NCBI GenBank assembly: GCA_900545225.1
Contig: UQXZ01000011.1
Location: 1-47,733, forward strand
Direction of reading: 5' to 3'
DNA length: 47,733 nt
Origin: an uncultured Eubacteriales bacterium
GTDB taxonomy: Bacteria > Bacillota > Clostridia > Lachnospirales > Lachnospiraceae
The notes beneath the pieces are model-generated. The model did no database searches and was not told the origin of the DNA. It saw only the letters and a list, made by a program, of their open reading frames with translations. Each line of letters starts with the position of its first letter. Position 1 is the first letter of the stretch. Positions 35,106-42,908 of the stretch are shown here, piece after piece. The position numbers and the translations under genes are program-made.

Positions 35106-36917
35106 ATGGCAGATATACAAGAAAGAATTAGAAATTTTTGCATAATTGCTCACATTGATCACGGTAAATCAACACTTGCCGACAGACTTATAGAGGCTAC
35201 TCAGACTCTTTCTGACAGAGAAATGCAGGAACAGGTTCTTGATAACATGGATCTTGAAAGAGAAAGAGGAATTACAATTAAAGCTCAGACAGCAAGATTA
35301 AAGTACACAGCTTCTGACGGTAACGAATATACATTTAACCTTATTGATACACCGGGACACGTTGACTTTAACTATGAAGTATCACGTTCTCTTGCAGCCT
35401 GCGAAGGTGCTCTCCTTATCGTAGATGCTGCACAGGGTATTGAAGCTCAGACACTTGCAAATGTTTATTTGGCATTAGATCACGATCTTGAAGTTCTTCC
35501 TGTAATTAATAAGATTGATCTTCCAAGTGCAGATCCTGACAGAGTTAAGGAAGAGATTGAAGATGTAATAGGAATTGAAGCTGACGAAGCTCCTATGATT
35601 TCTGCAAAGAACGGAATTAACATCGATCAGGTTCTTGAAATGATCGTAAAGAAGATTCCTGCTCCAACAGGTGATAAAAATGAACCTTTAAAGGCTCTTA
35701 TATTTGATTCATATTATGACCAGTACAAGGGTGCCGTAATATTTGCACGTATCATGGAAGGTACTGTTAAGAAGGGTACAAAGATTAAGCTTATGGCTTC
35801 GGGCGCCGTTGAAGAGGTCGTTGAAGTAGGTTACTTCGAGCCGGGCCAGTTAGTTCCTTGTGACGAATTAACAGCCGGAATGGTAGGTTACATTACAGCT
35901 GCAATCAAAACAGTTAAGGATGTAAATGTCGGTGATACAGTTACTGAGAATACAAGACCATGTGCAGAGGCTCTTCCGGGTTACAAGAAGACAAATCCAA
36001 TGGTTTACTGTGGATTATATCCTGCAGATGGTGCCAAGTATCAGGATTTAAGAGATGCTCTTGAAAAGTTACAGCTTAATGATGCGGCTTTATCATATGA
36101 GCCTGAGACATCAGCGGCTCTTGGATTTGGTTTCAGATGTGGTTTCTTAGGACTTCTTCATCTGGATGTTGTTCAGGAGCGTCTTGAAAGAGAGTATGGT
36201 CTTGATCTTATTACAACAGCTCCTGGTGTTGTATATAAGGTACATTTAACAGATGGAACTGAATTTGACCTTACAAACCCATCTAACCTTCCTGATGTAT
36301 CTTCTATTGCATATATGGAAGAGCCAATCGTTAAGGCTGAAATAATGACAACAAGTGAATATGTTGGAACAATTATGGAGCTTTGCCAGGAACGTCGAGG
36401 AATATATGAAGGTGTTGACTATATTGAGCAGACAAGAGCTCTCGTTAAATATGAGCTTCCGCTTAATGAAATCATTTACGATTTCTTTGATGCATTAAAG
36501 TCACGTTCAAGAGGTTATGCTTCATTTGACTATGAATTAGCAGGATATAAGAAATCCAAGCTCTGCAAGCTCGACATTCTTATCAATAAAGAAGAAGTTG
36601 ATGCTCTTTCATTTATCGTATTCGAGGGAAGTGCTGTTGAGAGAGGCCGTAAAATGTGTGAAAAGCTTAAGGGTGAAATCCCAAGACAGCTTTTCGAGGT
36701 ACCTATTCAGGCAGCAATCGGAAATAAGGTTATAGCCAGAGAAACAGTAAAGGCTATGCGTAAGGACGTTCTTGCCAAGTGTTACGGTGGTGATATTTCC
36801 CGTAAGAAGAAGCTTCTTGAAAAGCAGAAAGAAGGAAAGAAGCGTATGAGACAGATTGGTAAGGTACAGATTCCTCAGAAGGCATTCATGAGTGTTCTTA
36901 AGCTTGAAGAAGAATAA
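35106..36917 (+). CDS. lepA: Elongation factor 4 (LepA) translational GTPase
   Basis: 603 aa. Ribosome-binding GTPase of the EF-G type. G1 AHIDHGKSTLADRL, G2 RERGITIKAQT, G3 DTPGHVDF, G4 NKIDLPSADP, G5 SAKNG. The LepA-specific C-terminal domain is present (DILINKEEVDALSFIVFEGSA; VKAMRKDVLAKCYGGDISRKKKLLEKQKEGKKRMRQIG), and domain IV of EF-G is absent. Often next to hemW and hrcA in Firmicutes; neither is here. Confidence 0.98.
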   Translation: MADIQERIRNFCIIAHIDHGKSTLADRLIEATQTLSDREMQEQVLDNMDLERERGITIKAQTARLKYTASDGNEYTFNLIDTPGHVDFNYEVSRSLAACEGALLIVDAAQGIEAQTLANVYLALDHDLEVLPVINKIDLPSADPDRVKEEIEDVIGIEADEAPMISAKNGINIDQVLEMIVKKIPAPTGDKNEPLKALIFDSYYDQYKGAVIFARIMEGTVKKGTKIKLMASGAVEEVVEVGYFEPGQLVPCDELTAGMVGYITAAIKTVKDVNVGDTVTENTRPCAEALPGYKKTNPMVYCGLYPADGAKYQDLRDALEKLQLNDAALSYEPETSAALGFGFRCGFLGLLHLDVVQERLEREYGLDLITTAPGVVYKVHLTDGTEFDLTNPSNLPDVSSIAYMEEPIVKAEIMTTSEYVGTIMELCQERRGIYEGVDYIEQTRALVKYELPLNEIIYDFFDALKSRSRGYASFDYELAGYKKSKLCKLDILINKEEVDALSFIVFEGSAVERGRKMCEKLKGEIPRQLFEVPIQAAIGNKVIARETVKAMRKDVLAKCYGGDISRKKKLLEKQKEGKKRMRQIGKVQIPQKAFMSVLKLEEE

Positions 36918-36997
36918 TATTTTATCGACATAATATAGATATTATATTGGTACATTATATTTAACATTTATAACGGATATAACGGGGAAAAAGTGTT

Positions 36998-37861
36998 ATG
37001 AAGAAAATATTTTTAATTGGCGGAATTCTTGCTGCATCTGCAGTGACATTGACAGGATGTAATAAGAATACGGGCGAGGAAGAAAACAGAATCAAGGAGT
37101 ATTTCACAGCTAACAGTACTTCAGAGTCAGCTCAGAGATCTATCGCTGGAACAATTCAGTTTGAGGGAACTCAGGGTGGAGAGTCAAAGAATGTTGATAT
37201 TTCAATTTCCGGTGACTACTATCTTTACTACGATGATTCTATTCAGGAAAGCAGAATTAAAAGCTCAGATCATGTAGAAGATAAGATCAATAATACTAAT
37301 ACATATACAGAAACATATATTGTTGGAAATGCTGATGATGCAGAAAAGATTGATGTATATGAAGGAACAGGAAGTACAGCTGACAACTTAAGCTTCGTAA
37401 GAAGAATATATAAGACAACAGACTACTTCCAGACATCAACCAAGACAAAGACCGGAGACTTATTACTTAAGGATAATAAGGAAAAGTTCAATGAAGCATC
37501 ATGTGAACTTGTTGAAAGATATATGACTGTATCAGAAATGGATCCTTCTGTTAAGAAGTACATTGTAGATGCAACAAAGAATTTATCAGGCGTAGATATT
37601 GATAATGTATCAGTTAAAATAACATATTACTTCAATATGGATACAAAGAAGCTTGAGGGAACAATTCTTGATCTTAAGGAAGGTCTTAAGGCAAAGGTTA
37701 ACGAGTACAACAGCAAGAATTCAAACACAAATAAGATTGAAGACTTCGATGTTGATAAGTTCGAAATTTCAAATACTCTTGTAAGCAATCAGGTTAATAA
37801 AATCAAAATCAGCGACGAGCTTAAAGCAGCTCCTGTTGTTGACGAGACAAAGGAAGAGTAA
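36998..37861 (+). CDS. Predicted lipoprotein of unknown function
   Basis: 287 aa. Signal peptide MKKIFLIGGILAASAVTLTG followed by lipobox cysteine C21 (LTGC), so it should be lipidated and face the outside of the membrane. The mature protein is hydrophilic with alternating strands (ISISGDYYLYYDD; YNTYTE-like YTETYIVG; VKITYYFNMDTKKLEGTILDL), resembling the beta-rich lipoproteins of Gram-positive cell surfaces. No family recognised and no catalytic motif. Stands alone between lepA and the infC leader. GGGGAAAAA precedes the ATG. Confidence 0.8.
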   Translation: MKKIFLIGGILAASAVTLTGCNKNTGEEENRIKEYFTANSTSESAQRSIAGTIQFEGTQGGESKNVDISISGDYYLYYDDSIQESRIKSSDHVEDKINNTNTYTETYIVGNADDAEKIDVYEGTGSTADNLSFVRRIYKTTDYFQTSTKTKTGDLLLKDNKEKFNEASCELVERYMTVSEMDPSVKKYIVDATKNLSGVDIDNVSVKITYYFNMDTKKLEGTILDLKEGLKAKVNEYNSKNSNTNKIEDFDVDKFEISNTLVSNQVNKIKISDELKAAPVVDETKEE

Positions 37862-37895
37862 GATTCTGAAAGCAATAATTGATTGAGATAATGTG

Positions 37896-37924
37896 TTGAC
37901 TACATATTTCATATATGTTATTAT
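37896..37924 (+). promoter_or_regulatory. infC operon promoter
   Basis: TTGACT (37896-37901), 17 bp, TATTAT (37919-37924). Transcription would start near 37931, giving a leader of about 210 bases. Confidence 0.75.
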
Positions 37925-37930
37925 ACTGAA

Positions 37931-38076
37931 GTTGTTAAACAATAAGCAGGGTTACCACTCTCACCTAAGGCGTTTCGTCGGCTTGGGTAATGAATAAGAT
38001 AATTAGTACTGACGGTGTTCCGTCATATATATAAGATCTTAGACAAGTGGAACCCTTAATGGGTTCCATTTTTTTG
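37931..38076 (+). ncRNA. Ribosomal protein L20-type leader (autoregulatory attenuator)
   Basis: The infC-rpmI-rplT leader. Helices visible: CCTAAG (37964-37969) with CTTGGG (37982-37987), hairpin GACGG-TGTT-CCGTC (38011-38024), and terminator TGGAACCC-TTAAT-GGGTTCCA (38048-38068) followed by seven T. GGGTT at 37949-37953 can pair with AACCC (38051-38055) inside the terminator, so an antiterminator fold exists. In Bacillus subtilis, L20 binds such a leader and causes premature termination; control here is inferred from operon and structure. Confidence 0.8.
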
Positions 38077-38139
38077 CCCATTGAGGAATACCATTTGTGA
38101 GAGAATGCTCTAACTTTTTGCATAATTATAGGAGGTATA

Positions 38140-38649
38140 ATTATCAGCGACTTATTTATTAATGAACAGATACGAGACAAAGAAGTTCGTGTTATCGGTG
38201 CAGATGGCGAACAGCTTGGTATCATGTCAGTAAAAGAAGCTCTCGAGCTTGCAAGAGAAGCAGATGTTGATCTTGTTAAAGTCGCTCCTTCAGCTAAGCC
38301 ACCGGTTTGTAAGCTTATCGACTACGGTAAGTACAGATACGAGCTTGCAAGAAAAGAAAAGGAAGCGCGAAAGAAACAGAAAGTCATTGACATTAAGGAG
38401 ATCAGATTTTCTCCTAATATCGATACTAACGACCTTAATACTAAGATTAACGCAGCAAGAAAGTTTATCGAAAAGGGTAGCAAGGTTAAGGTTTCGATGA
38501 GATTCCGAGGCAGAGAGATAGCTCATACAGAAGGAAGTATGCATGTGCTTACAGACTTCGCCAAGGAGCTTGAAGATATTGCCGTTATCGAAAAGGCGCC
38601 TAAGATGGAAGGCAGAACAATGTCAATGTTCTTAACAGAAAAAAAATAA
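38140..38649 (+). CDS. infC: Translation initiation factor IF-3, non-AUG start
   Basis: 169 aa if started at ATT 38140 (or 168 from ATC 38143). The first ATG (38224) would remove the conserved N-terminus ISDLFINEQIRDKEVRVIGADGEQLGI, which is clearly coded in frame upstream, right behind GGAGGT (38131-38136). infC in Escherichia coli and Bacillus starts at AUU or a similar codon, allowing IF-3 to repress its own translation by rejecting non-AUG starts. Other features: linker YGKYRYELARKEKEARKKQK and the C-terminal domain KEIRFSPNIDTNDLNTKI ... KVSMRFRGREIAHTE. First gene of infC-rpmI-rplT. ATC has the better ribosome-binding-site spacing (7 bases); ATT matches known starts. Confidence 0.93.
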   Translation: MISDLFINEQIRDKEVRVIGADGEQLGIMSVKEALELAREADVDLVKVAPSAKPPVCKLIDYGKYRYELARKEKEARKKQKVIDIKEIRFSPNIDTNDLNTKINAARKFIEKGSKVKVSMRFRGREIAHTEGSMHVLTDFAKELEDIAVIEKAPKMEGRTMSMFLTEKK

Positions 38650-38672
38650 TCGTTTAAAAGGAGATTTGTATC

Positions 38673-38870
38673 ATGCCAAAGATGAAAACAAACAGAGCAG
38701 CAGCAAAGCGTTTTAAAGTTACTGGAACAGGAAAGCTTAAGAGAATGAAGGCTAACAAGAGCCATATCCTTACTAAGAAGAGCTCAAAGAGAAAGAGAGA
38801 TCTTAGAACAGCAACAATGACAGATAAGACAAACGAACAGGTAATGAAGAAGATTTTACCATATCTTTAA
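38673..38870 (+). CDS. rpmI: 50S ribosomal protein L35
   Basis: 65 aa, highly basic. Conserved MPKMKTNRAAAKRFKVTGTGKLKR and KRKRDLR. AAAAGGAG before the ATG; 23 bases after infC. Middle gene of the L20-controlled operon. Confidence 0.97.
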   Translation: MPKMKTNRAAAKRFKVTGTGKLKRMKANKSHILTKKSSKRKRDLRTATMTDKTNEQVMKKILPYL

Positions 38871-38925
38871 TTTACAGTTTTAAAAAGAGATCGTATAAGA
38901 GTTATAGTTTAGGAGGAATATTAAA

Positions 38926-39285
38926 ATGGCAAGAATTAAGGGTGGACTTAATGCTAAGAAGAAGCACAGAAGAATTTTAAAGCTCGCTAAGGGTTACATG
39001 GGCGCAAGATCTAAGCAGTACAGAATTGCTAAGCAGTCTGTAAAGAGAGCTCTTGCAGAAAGCTACAAGGGTAGAAAGCAGAGAAAGAGAGACTTCAGAA
39101 AGCTTTGGATCGTAAGAATCAACGCTGCTGCAAGAATCAATGGTCTTTCATACAGCAATCTTATGCACGGTCTTAAGGTTGCAGGTATCGACCTTAACAG
39201 AAAGGTTCTTTCAGAGATGGCTGTTAACGATGCAGCTGGTTTCACTAAGGTTGCTGAGGCAGCTAAGGCAGCTCTTGCAAAGTAA
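38926..39285 (+). CDS. rplT: 50S ribosomal protein L20
   Basis: 119 aa. Early-assembling 23S rRNA binding protein and the likely autoregulator of this operon. MARIKGGLNAKKKHRRILKL, KGYMGARSKQYRIAKQSV, the KQRKRDFRKLWIVRINAAAR core and NGLSYSNLMHGLK are typical. TAGGAGGAA before the ATG. The basic N-terminal extension is complete. Confidence 0.98.
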   Translation: MARIKGGLNAKKKHRRILKLAKGYMGARSKQYRIAKQSVKRALAESYKGRKQRKRDFRKLWIVRINAAARINGLSYSNLMHGLKVAGIDLNRKVLSEMAVNDAAGFTKVAEAAKAALAK

Positions 39286-39335
39286 TCTAAATAAAATAAT
39301 TTAAATAATTATTATATTTAATTATTACCAATAAT

Positions 39336-39395
39336 AAACACGGGTATGAAATGCCCCCTGTCAGTTTAGGGGCTTCATATCCGTGTTTTATTTTT
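39336..39395 (+). terminator. rplT operon terminator
   Basis: Long hairpin: AAACACGG, then TATGAA, then CCCC on the left pair with GGGG, TTCATA and CCGTGTTT on the right, followed by TATTTTT. Confidence 0.88.
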
Positions 39396-39429
39396 CCTTA
39401 ATTAAGTTAATTGTTATTTTATATATAAA

Positions 39430-39472
39430 TTAGCACTCAACAATTGACAGTGCTAATAACTAAGAGTATTAT
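39430..39472 (+). promoter_or_regulatory. clpB promoter with overlapping CIRCE (HrcA) operator
   Basis: Inverted repeat TTAGCACTC (39430-39438), 9-base spacer, CAGTGCTAA (39448-39456), one base different from consensus CIRCE (GAGTGCTAA). A consensus sigma-A promoter lies through it: TTGACA (39444-39449), 17 bp, TATTAT (39467-39472). The C that spoils the CIRCE arm is the C of TTGACA. HrcA bound here would block the -35. hrcA itself is not in the window. Confidence 0.9.
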
Positions 39473-39506
39473 ATAGTCAAGTTAAGGAAAGCGGAGGATA
39501 CAGTCT

Positions 39507-42098
39507 ATGAATATTAATAAATTTACACAGAAATCAATAGAGGCTGTTAACGGATGTGAGAAGATCGCTTACGATTATGGCAATCAGGAAATTGATCAGG
39601 AACATTTCCTGTACAGTCTTTTAACAATTGACGAAAGTTTAATTGCAAATCTTTTTGAAAATATGGGAATTTCAAAGGATGATATTAAAGCAGAAATCGA
39701 AAGAATGCTTAATTCAAAACCTAAGGTTTCCGGTTCAAATGTTCAGCTCAGAGTGAGCAACCCACTTAATAAGGTATTTAACGATGCTGAAGATGAGTCA
39801 AAGGCAATGGGCGACTCATATGTATCAGTTGAGCATTTAATGCTTGCAATGATTAAGGCTCCAAACGAGAGCATGGCTTCTCTCTTTAAGAAGTACAACA
39901 TTACAAGAGAGACATTTTTAAAGGCATTATCAGAAGTAAGAGGAAGCCAGGTAGTTGATTCTGACAACCCTGAAGCTAAGTATGATGTACTTAAAAAATA
40001 TGGTCAGGACCTTGTTGAAAGAGCTAAGGAAGGCAAGCTTGATCCTGTTATCGGAAGAGACAGCGAGATTAGAAATGTAATCAGAATCCTTTCAAGAAAA
40101 ACAAAGAATAACCCTGTTCTTATCGGTGAGCCTGGTGTTGGTAAAACAGCAGTTGTTGAAGGTCTCGCTCAGAGAATTGTAAATGGCGATGTACCTGAGG
40201 CATTAAAGGACAAGAAGGTATTTGCCCTTGATATGGGTGCTCTTGTTGCCGGTGCTAAGTACAGAGGTGAATTCGAAGAGAGATTAAAGGCAGTTCTTAA
40301 CGAAGTAAAGAATTCTAACGGTGAGATTATTCTCTTCATCGATGAAATTCATACTATCGTTGGTGCAGGTAAGACAGAAGGTGCTATGGATGCCGGTAAC
40401 TTACTTAAGCCTATGCTTGCAAGAGGTGAGTTACACTGTATCGGTGCTACAACTCTTAATGAGCACAGACAGTACATTGAGAAGGATGCAGCCCTTGAAA
40501 GAAGATTCCAGCCTGTAATGGTTAACGAGCCTACTGTAGAGGATACAATTTCTATCCTCAGAGGTTTAAAGAACAGATATGAAGTTTACCACGGTGTAAA
40601 AATCACTGACGGTGCATTAGTATCTGCTGCAACATTATCTGACAGATATATTACAGACAGATTCTTACCTGATAAGGCTATCGACCTTGTGGATGAAGCA
40701 TGCGCAATGATCAAGACAGATCTTGATTCTATGCCGGCAGAGCTTGATGAAACAAGAAGAAGAATCATGCAGTTAGAAATTGAAGAAGCTGCATTAAAGA
40801 AAGAAACTGACAACTTAAGCAAGGATCGTCTTGCTGAATTACAGAAAGAACTTGCTGAAGAAAAGTCAGGTTTTGATGAAAGAGTTGCTAAATGGAACAA
40901 CGAAAAAGCAAGCGTTGATAAAGTAAGTAAGTTAAAGGAAGAAATCGAACAGCTTAACAACAAGATTGAGCAGGCTAAGAGAAATTATGACCTTGAACTT
41001 GCAGGAAGACTTCAGTATGCAGAACTTCCTAAGCTTGAAGCTGAGTTAAAAGAGTCAGAAGACAACATTAAGGGTAAGGATATGCAGCTTGTACACGAAA
41101 GTGTAACTGAGGATGAGATTGCTAAGATCGTATCAAGATGGACAGGTATTCCTGTAATGAAGCTCTCAGAAACTGAAAGACAGAAAACACTCGGTCTTGC
41201 AGACATTTTACACAAGAGAGTTATCGGTCAAGATGAGGCTGTTACAAAGGTTACAGAGGCTATCATCAGATCTAAGGCAGGTATCAAGGATCCTAAGAGA
41301 CCTATCGGTTCTTTCCTCTTCCTTGGACCTACAGGTGTTGGTAAGACAGAGCTTGCCAAGTCTCTTGCAGAGAGCTTATTCGACGATGAGAACAACATTG
41401 TAAGAATTGACATGTCTGAATACATGGAGAAATATTCAGTGTCAAGACTTATCGGAGCTCCTCCGGGATATGTGGGTTATGAGGAAGGTGGTCAGCTTAC
41501 AGAGGCTGTAAGAAGAAAGCCATACTCAGTAGTATTATTTGATGAAATTGAAAAAGCTCATCCTGATGTATTCAACGTGCTCTTACAGGTGCTTGATGAC
41601 GGTAGAATCACAGATTCTCAGGGTAGAACAGTAGACTTCAAAAATACTATCATCATTCTTACAAGTAACATCGGTTCTATGTATCTTCTTGAAGGTATTG
41701 ATGAGAACGGTGAAATTAAGGAAGACGCTAAGGATATGGTAATGAATGACTTAAGAGCTCATTTCAGACCGGAATTCCTTAACAGAATAGATGAAATTAT
41801 CATGTTCAAACCATTGAACAAGGATAACTTAAGCTACATTGTTGACCTTCTTATCGGTGGCGTTAACAAGATGCTTGAAGATAAGGAAGTAAGCATCAGA
41901 CTTACAGATGCAGCTAAGACATTTGTTATTGACAATGGTTATGATCCTAACTTCGGTGCAAGACCACTTAAGAGATATATCCAGAGAACAGTTGAAACAC
42001 TTGCTGCGAGAATCATCTTAGAGGGTGATATCGATACAGGCAGCGTTATTGAGATCGACGTAAAAGACGGTAAGTTAGACGCTAAAGTAGTTAAATAA
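39507..42098 (+). CDS. clpB: ATP-dependent disaggregase ClpB
   Basis: 863 aa Hsp100 chaperone that works with DnaK to resolve aggregates. N-terminal double Clp repeat (1-150), first AAA+ module with Walker A GEPGVGKTA (about 207) and Walker B IILFIDEIHTIVGAG, coiled-coil middle domain (about 405-530, LEIEEAALKKETDNLSKDRL), second AAA+ with Walker A GPTGVGKTE (about 606), Walker B VVLFDEIEKAHPDVFN, and C-terminal NGYDPNFGARPLKRYIQR. The middle domain distinguishes it from ClpC/ClpA. GCGGAGG before the ATG. Its CIRCE operator predicts heat-shock induction. Confidence 0.98.
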   Translation: MNINKFTQKSIEAVNGCEKIAYDYGNQEIDQEHFLYSLLTIDESLIANLFENMGISKDDIKAEIERMLNSKPKVSGSNVQLRVSNPLNKVFNDAEDESKAMGDSYVSVEHLMLAMIKAPNESMASLFKKYNITRETFLKALSEVRGSQVVDSDNPEAKYDVLKKYGQDLVERAKEGKLDPVIGRDSEIRNVIRILSRKTKNNPVLIGEPGVGKTAVVEGLAQRIVNGDVPEALKDKKVFALDMGALVAGAKYRGEFEERLKAVLNEVKNSNGEIILFIDEIHTIVGAGKTEGAMDAGNLLKPMLARGELHCIGATTLNEHRQYIEKDAALERRFQPVMVNEPTVEDTISILRGLKNRYEVYHGVKITDGALVSAATLSDRYITDRFLPDKAIDLVDEACAMIKTDLDSMPAELDETRRRIMQLEIEEAALKKETDNLSKDRLAELQKELAEEKSGFDERVAKWNNEKASVDKVSKLKEEIEQLNNKIEQAKRNYDLELAGRLQYAELPKLEAELKESEDNIKGKDMQLVHESVTEDEIAKIVSRWTGIPVMKLSETERQKTLGLADILHKRVIGQDEAVTKVTEAIIRSKAGIKDPKRPIGSFLFLGPTGVGKTELAKSLAESLFDDENNIVRIDMSEYMEKYSVSRLIGAPPGYVGYEEGGQLTEAVRRKPYSVVLFDEIEKAHPDVFNVLLQVLDDGRITDSQGRTVDFKNTIIILTSNIGSMYLLEGIDENGEIKEDAKDMVMNDLRAHFRPEFLNRIDEIIMFKPLNKDNLSYIVDLLIGGVNKMLEDKEVSIRLTDAAKTFVIDNGYDPNFGARPLKRYIQRTVETLAARIILEGDIDTGSVIEIDVKDGKLDAKVVK

Positions 42099-42112
42099 TA
42101 TAGTGTGTAAAA

Positions 42113-42166
42113 TGTCACACATCGTGTATATGTCACACATCGTGTATATGTCACACATTGTGTGAC
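42113..42166. repeat. Three tandem 18-bp repeats after clpB
   Basis: TGTCACACATCGTGTATA at 42113 and 42131, then TGTCACACATTGTGTGAC at 42149-42166. The last copy contains the perfect palindrome GTCACACA-T-TGTGTGAC (42150-42166); the other copies have a decayed right half. Confidence 0.85.
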
Positions 42167-42220
42167 GCACAATATATGAAAATAACAACTCCATAAAACA
42201 TCCAACCAAAACATATACAA

Positions 42221-42254
42221 CCTCCCGATTGTCAGTCAGATGACAGTCGGGAGG
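42221..42254 (+). terminator. clpB terminator
   Basis: CCTCCCGATTGTCA / TGACAGTCGGGAGG, 14 pairs including one T-G, 6-base loop, followed by TTATTT. Confidence 0.85.
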
Positions 42255-42267
42255 TTATTTATGTAAC

Positions 42268-42320
42268 TTGACATATATAAAAAAAAAGAATATTCTCTAA
42301 TTTGCAAATCATTCGCAAAT
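42268..42320 (+). promoter_or_regulatory. Promoter and Fur-type operator of the Fur-family gene
   Basis: TTGACA (42268-42273), 17 bp, TATTCT (42291-42296). Three bases on, a 10-1-10 inverted repeat ATTTGCAAAT-C-ATTCGCAAAT (42300-42320; 9 of 10 pairs match) covers the transcription start. This is the size and form of Fur/Zur/PerR boxes, so negative autoregulation is likely. No second copy was found in front of the binding-protein gene. Confidence 0.75.
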
Positions 42321-42344
42321 TGGAATTTATATAAGGAGATTGTT

Positions 42345-42740
42345 ATGCCTAAGTATCAGACAAAACAGCGAACACTTCTTTTAGATTTTCTTAATCAGCA
42401 TCCTGATGAGCTGTTGTCTGCAAAGGAGATAGCAGAAAATTTAAAGGCAGATAATATCAGTGTTAGCTCAGTATATAGAAATCTTGCGGATTTAGAAGAA
42501 GACGGAATGGTAGTAAAACATATTCCTAATGGTACAAGAGAGGTCTACTACAGATATATTGGTGCCGAAAAATGTAAGGGACATATACATGTGTCATGTG
42601 TGAAATGTGGAAAGACATTTCATATAAAGAAGGACTATGTTGCGGCGCTATCTGATTCTCTTAAGAAAGATGAAAACTTTATCTTAAGTACTGAGGAGAC
42701 AATTTTGTACGGAATATGTGGAGACTGCCAGGGAGCTTAA
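42345..42740 (+). CDS. Fur-family metalloregulator (probably Zur-like)
   Basis: 131 aa. N-terminal winged helix (QRTLLLDFLNQHPDELLSAKEIAENL; recognition helix SVSSVYRNLADLEEDG) and a C-terminal dimerisation domain with HIHVSC, CVKCGKTFH and CGDCQ, the two CxxC pairs forming the structural zinc site. Family members sense Fe, Zn or peroxide. The next three genes form a zinc/manganese-type ABC importer, which suggests Zur, but the sensor residues do not settle it. AAGGAG before the ATG. Confidence 0.93.
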   Translation: MPKYQTKQRTLLLDFLNQHPDELLSAKEIAENLKADNISVSSVYRNLADLEEDGMVVKHIPNGTREVYYRYIGAEKCKGHIHVSCVKCGKTFHIKKDYVAALSDSLKKDENFILSTEETILYGICGDCQGA

Positions 42741-42744
42741 ACAG

Positions 42745-42795
42745 AATAACAATAATTAAAATATTAAATATTAAATTATTTTAATTATTGTTATT
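42745..42795 (+). terminator. AT-only hairpin after the Fur-family gene
   Basis: AATAACAATAATTAAAAT / ATTTTAATTATTGTTATT, 18 perfect pairs around a 15-base loop, almost wholly A/T, followed by TTGTTATTTTG. It may be a weak terminator or attenuator between the regulator and the transporter genes. Confidence 0.55.
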
Positions 42796-42908
42796 TTGTT
42801 ATTTTGCTATTTAACATCTGGAATGTGGATATGTTATCTGCCGGACAAGTGTTTTAATGTAAATGATTGTGTCGGATTTTAACGGCGTATTTGAAAAAGG
42901 GATTGAAT

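Noticed and set aside
41939..42220. Minus-strand frame over the clpB end and downstream repeats
   Set aside because: Its repetitive CVTYTR pattern is just translation of the 18-bp DNA repeats.
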